From contig JAAVAF010000062.1 of the NCBI GenBank assembly GCA_014804225.1, forward strand, positions 2,968-10,863: a stretch of 7,896 nucleotides of DNA, in the 5' to 3' direction. The notes below the pieces were generated by a model. That model was not told where the DNA came from. It saw only the letters and a list, made by a program, of their open reading frames with translations, and searched no databases. Source of the stretch: Lachnospiraceae bacterium (GTDB taxonomy: Bacteria; Bacillota; Clostridia; Lachnospirales; Lachnospiraceae). This document shows, one piece after another, positions 4,907-7,896 of the stretch. How positions within the stretch are numbered: the first letter of the stretch is position 1; each line of letters opens with the position of its first letter. Both the position numbers and the translations under genes were made by a program.

Positions 4907-7896
4907 TTAAGAATTTGATAAACGATTCATTATTTCCTTAAACGCTTTCGCCATTTCTTCCCACTTTTTCAGGTTTTCAATGGGCTTTTGCGTTATCTTA
5001 AACTTTACTGCCTTTGTGCCACCGTAACCATTGATACCCTGTATCACAACGGTTGCACTTCCTTTGTTGATATTGTTGAAATGTGTCGCAATCTTATAGT
5101 CCTGATCGACAAACAGCGTTCGTGGCTGCTGCTCACCTTTCACCTTGAGCGTTACTTTTAACTCGTCACCTGTAAGTTCAATCGCATTTCCTGTATATGT
5201 CTTTGTCACAGCTTTTCCTGTAGCCGCAGAAACAATTGTTGCTTTCGAGATATCAATTCCTACTTTAAATTCTGCCGCCGATGTGCTGCCTGTAAGGTCT
5301 TTGGCGCCCTCTTTTGCCGTTGCAATTACATAGATGGTTTCGCCTACTTCTTCAAACAGGTCTGCCGTATATGGTATCTTACCGTCTTCGTCCTTATAAA
5401 CTGACAATTGATACTGCGCCTCTTTCAACATAGAGCCTTTTCCATCATTTATCATTGCCTTTATCTTTTGCGGCTTTCCCCCGAAGAACGCAGTCACTGC
5501 ATCTACCTTAAGCGTTGACATATCCAGTTTTTCAATCGTATACGGAACTGGAGCGCACTTCTTTGTATAATTGCCTTTTCCGATTATCGTAACGCTTCCT
5601 TCTCCCGCAGTCTTATTTTTTGCATACTTTATGGTATAATCTTTGTCCGCTTTCAGTATCTTTTCTTCTTTACCGTACTTAACTGTTACGGACGAAGGCA
5701 CTGCACCGCTTACTGCATATGTTGCCTTTGTCGCTGTTACGCTCGCCGTGCTGATATCTGCCGCTGTAATCTTAAAAGTTTTCTTAATACTTGTTGCCTT
5801 ATTCGTCTTGGCATCCGGTGCGCCTGTTACAAAGATTGTCGCGGTTCCTTTGTTGATGTTATTTGAAACTGCCACATTGATATTCATTGGTTTTTCATCT
5901 ACTCTCCGATACAATCCCTTACCGTCGGCAGTATCCGTATTTTGTGTATACGTTATTGATGAACCATCCTTTAAATTAATCGTAAAATCGGGATACCATG
6001 CATCTCCTTTATAGACCACAGAATCAATTTTATCAATCTTTGCGCCCTTGAGGTCTGCAAGATTTTCTGCTCCATCCGTTATCTGCAGGATGCTGAATCT
6101 CTTCGTAACATCTTTTCCCGAATAATTGCCTTTTCCTTTCACAATAACTTCTGCCGTGTTCGTTCCCGGATTGATATTATTCTTATATGCAACGGTGTAG
6201 TCTGTTCCCAATGCCAAAAGTTTTCCGCCCGGTATATCGTAATCCCATACTTCAATATCGGGAATAATCTTTGCTCCTGTATAGTCATAAGTTTCTTTGA
6301 GTCCGATAATATAAAAGCCTTCTTGAGGTACTCTTCCCGATTCATCCGTTTCGCTTGTTTCAACGCTGCTGCTTTCCTCTGTGTTTCCGCTTTCCTCTGT
6401 ACTCCCGCTTTCCTCTGTATTCCCGCTTTCCTCTGTGTTTCCGCTTTCCTCTGTGTTTCCGCTTTCCTCTGTGTTTCCGCCTTCCTCTGTGCTTCCGCCT
6501 TTCTCTAATATGGTCACTTTGCATACTGCGCTTTTGCCACCTTCTACTGTCGTAACTGTAATCGTTGTTTCTCCGTATCCTTTGATTGTCGCAAGTCCAT
6601 CTTTGTTTACCGTTACAATCGCTTCATCCGCTGATTGATAAACCACTTCTTTGTTTTGCGCGGTATCGGGAACTACCTTGGCCCTTAGCTGAATCTTCTT
6701 TCCAATGACGTCTTTTCCGATTTCTTTAATGGACGACGGAGTCAGCGTAACCGATTGCACTTCTAAACTGATGTTTAAATCATCTTTGCTTTTAAACGGT
6801 ATCTTGTTCTGATTTGCATAGGTTTCCGCTGCTGAGCCCGATACGCCGTATATGGTGAGGTTTGGACAGTTAGAAATAGCTTTGTCCACAATTTCCGTTA
6901 CACCTGCGGGAATGTAAAGTGTCTGGAGTTTTGGATCATCATGAAATGTATTCATCTCCAGCTTCGTTATTCGCTCGGGCAGAATTACCGTTGTAAGTTC
7001 GGGGCATGAACTAAATGCTCCATAATAAGAACTACCGTCTATCGTCAACACTACTGTATCACCGTTTGCGAATATAATCGTTCCCAGATATGCACAGTTT
7101 GTAAACGCTCTATCCTCTATGCGCTGAACCGTGCTTGGTATTGTCAGTGTTCCAAGTTTTACCTCTCCTGTATCAAGCTTTTCTCCAAACGCGACGCCGT
7201 AAAACGCCTCTCTACCTATTGTTTCGAGTCCCTCGTTTAAATCCACTGAAACCAGGCTGGTGCAATTATAAAACGCAGATTTTCCTATCGTTTTTACAGT
7301 TGATGGCAGATTGATACTTTTCAGGCTGCTGCAATTAGAAAATGCAGATTCACCTATCGTTTCGATCTTCTCTCCCAATATCACTTCATTTAATTTTTTG
7401 TTCTCTTTAAATGCCCCTGATGGTATGTCTGTTAATCGGGACGGCAGCGTTATCTTCGTAAGTTCGGGGCATGAAACAAATATTCCATAAGCATATGAAC
7501 TATCGACCATCGTCAACTCTACTGTATCACCGTCCTCAAATATAACTTCTCCCAGATATGCGCAGTTTGTAAATGCCCTTACTCCTATGCTCTGCACTGT
7601 GCTTGGTATTCTCAATGTTCCCAAGTTTACCGCTCCTGTACTAAGCTTCTCTCCAAGCGCAGCACCGTAAAATGCCTCTCTGCCTATTGTTTCAAGCCCC
7701 TCATTTAAATCCACCGAACCTAAGCTGCTGCAATTATAAAATGCACTATTACCTATTGTTTTTACAGTTGAGGGAAAATTGATGCTTTCCAGGCTATTGC
7801 AACTATAAAATGCAGATTCACCTATCGTTTCAATCTTCTCTCCCAATATCACTTCCTTTAATTTTTTGTTCTCTTTAAATGCCCCTGATGGTATGT
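4907..7896 (-). CDS. Secreted BspA-like leucine-rich-repeat protein with Big2 and Ig-like modules, 3' part
   Basis: The frame is open to the window edge and ends at the TAA at 4907-4909, so at least 995 residues are C-terminal to a start outside the window. Numbering residue 1 from the codon at 7852, BspA-type LRR_5 repeats fill residues 1-335, with recurring I-P-S-T-V-x-x-I-G and A-F-x-N-C-x-x-L patterns. Then come a Big2 Ig-like domain (about 360-449, closing with GYGETTITVTT), an acidic hexapeptide linker (452-493), and five related beta modules (about 516-588, 606-695, 699-773, 777-865 and 867-953) with the DYTVAYKNN and GTATVxVxGKGNY patterns of MBG/YDG-like repeats. A lysine/glutamate helix ends the protein. 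There is no LPXTG or membrane anchor. Such proteins are exported by gut Firmicutes and are thought to bind host or microbial surfaces. No nearby gene explains its job. Confidence 0.9.
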   Translation of the reverse strand, partial: IPSGAFKENKKLKEVILGEKIETIGESAFYSCNSLESINFPSTVKTIGNSAFYNCSSLGSVDLNEGLETIGREAFYGAALGEKLSTGAVNLGTLRIPSTVQSIGVRAFTNCAYLGEVIFEDGDTVELTMVDSSYAYGIFVSCPELTKITLPSRLTDIPSGAFKENKKLNEVILGEKIETIGESAFSNCSSLKSINLPSTVKTIGKSAFYNCTSLVSVDLNEGLETIGREAFYGVAFGEKLDTGEVKLGTLTIPSTVQRIEDRAFTNCAYLGTIIFANGDTVVLTIDGSSYYGAFSSCPELTTVILPERITKLEMNTFHDDPKLQTLYIPAGVTEIVDKAISNCPNLTIYGVSGSAAETYANQNKIPFKSKDDLNISLEVQSVTLTPSSIKEIGKDVIGKKIQLRAKVVPDTAQNKEVVYQSADEAIVTVNKDGLATIKGYGETTITVTTVEGGKSAVCKVTILEKGGSTEEGGNTEESGNTEESGNTEESGNTEESGSTEESGNTEESSSVETSETDESGRVPQEGFYIIGLKETYDYTGAKIIPDIEVWDYDIPGGKLLALGTDYTVAYKNNINPGTNTAEVIVKGKGNYSGKDVTKRFSILQITDGAENLADLKGAKIDKIDSVVYKGDAWYPDFTINLKDGSSITYTQNTDTADGKGLYRRVDEKPMNINVAVSNNINKGTATIFVTGAPDAKTNKATSIKKTFKITAADISTASVTATKATYAVSGAVPSSVTVKYGKEEKILKADKDYTIKYAKNKTAGEGSVTIIGKGNYTKKCAPVPYTIEKLDMSTLKVDAVTAFFGGKPQKIKAMINDGKGSMLKEAQYQLSVYKDEDGKIPYTADLFEEVGETIYVIATAKEGAKDLTGSTSAAEFKVGIDISKATIVSAATGKAVTKTYTGNAIELTGDELKVTLKVKGEQQPRTLFVDQDYKIATHFNNINKGSATVVIQGINGYGGTKAVKFKITQKPIENLKKWEEMAKAFKEIMNRLSNS
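6374..6499 (-). repeat. Seven-copy 18-bp tandem repeat encoding acidic hexapeptides
   Basis: Seven successive 18-bp units encode (S/G)G(N/S)TEE, differing mainly at wobble bases and at one Asn/Ser position. They form a Thr/Glu-rich, probably disordered hinge between the Big2 domain and the Ig-like modules. The unit is a multiple of three, so slippage would change linker length without breaking the frame. A further Ser/Glu-rich stretch (SSSVETSETDES) continues to about 6335. Confidence 0.92.
6506..6775 (-). other. Big2 (bacterial Ig-like group 2) domain within the LRR protein
   Basis: Residues about 360-449 show the Big2 pattern: V-x-S-V-T-L-T-P near the start, an I-Q-L-x-A-x-V-x-P-D stretch, Y-Q-S-A-D-E-A-I-V-T-V in the middle, then G-L-A-T-I-K-G-Y-G-E-T-T-I-T-V-T. 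These domains act as stalks or adhesive modules in surface proteins. Confidence 0.85.
6920..7896 (-). repeat. Large tandem duplication of about 468 bp within the LRR region
   Basis: The sequence from 7852 to 7385 is repeated from 7384 to about 6920. Both copies start with VILGEKIETIGESAF, and both contain TIGREAFYG, GEKL-TG, IPSTVQ, RAFTNCAYLG and SCPELT in order. The spacing is 468 bp at the start of the copies and 465 bp after a one-codon indel (SSYAYG versus SSYYG). Similarity fades near the end of the second copy. The last 43 bases of the window (7854-7896) nearly repeat 7386-7428, so at least one more copy probably begins beyond the edge. Confidence 0.9.

Noticed and set aside
4850..4910. 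Terminator after the LRR protein gene
   Set aside because: Only a short AT-rich near-palindrome (AATTTCTTTAAGAATT) is present, with no GC stem or T-run; not enough to call.
6323..6638. Plus-strand open frames with Leu-Cys-Phe or Phe-Pro-Leu repeats
   Set aside because: These are antisense readings of the GNTEE minisatellite; the 18-bp period keeps several frames open.
7850..7852. Start of the LRR protein at 7852
   Set aside because: This codon is a GTG in the middle of a repeat unit. The same frame continues to 7896 with the expected LRR residues (IPSGAFKENKKLKEV), so the gene is cut by the window edge.

Overview
This window looks like chromosome of a low-to-moderate GC Firmicute, most likely a gut clostridium of the Lachnospiraceae type. 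The evidence is the A-rich, strong Shine-Dalgarno sites, a Gram-positive lipoprotein signal, a BspA-like leucine-rich-repeat surface protein with Big2 and MBG/YDG-like modules, and a TrpXYZ-type ABC transporter. The organism call is inferred from gene style only. Every gene I accept is on the minus strand, so the window reads from right (7896) to left (1).

Region by region, in the direction of transcription: 7896-4907 is the 3' part of a large secreted repeat protein. It has BspA-type LRRs in a 156-residue tandem duplication, then a Big2 domain, an acidic hexapeptide repeat linker, about five related beta-sandwich modules, and a short amphipathic tail with no LPXTG anchor. The start of this gene lies outside the window. 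4853-4515 is a short open frame containing a clear fragment of a RhuM/Fic (death-on-curing) protein that breaks inside the Fic active-site motif, which I read as a gene remnant. A near-consensus sigma-A promoter (TTGACT, 17 bp, TATAAT) lies inside the decayed end of this remnant and drives the next operon.

4501-1610 is a three-gene ABC importer operon: a lipoprotein substrate-binding protein (PF04392 type), a LivH-like permease and an ATPase. It has a stem-loop at the predicted 5' end of the mRNA, a GC-rich stem-loop between the first and second genes, an 8-nt overlap between the second and third genes, and a terminator-like inverted repeat after the last gene. By family, the system is a putative importer of aromatic amino acids (tryptophan/tyrosine) or a similar small molecule.

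1411-455 encodes a D-2-hydroxyacid dehydrogenase with an intact Arg-Glu-His catalytic triad. The N-terminal 150 codons of a MATE-family efflux transporter follow only 2 nt after its stop (452-1, running off the window). These two genes are probably co-transcribed.

I found no tRNA, rRNA, CRISPR array, insertion sequence, T-box or other riboswitch that I could support. Most of the window is ordinary. The items most worth a second look are the Fic remnant carrying the transporter promoter, the two stem-loops of the ABC operon, and the repeat architecture of the LRR protein. I do not see a convincing new biological system here.
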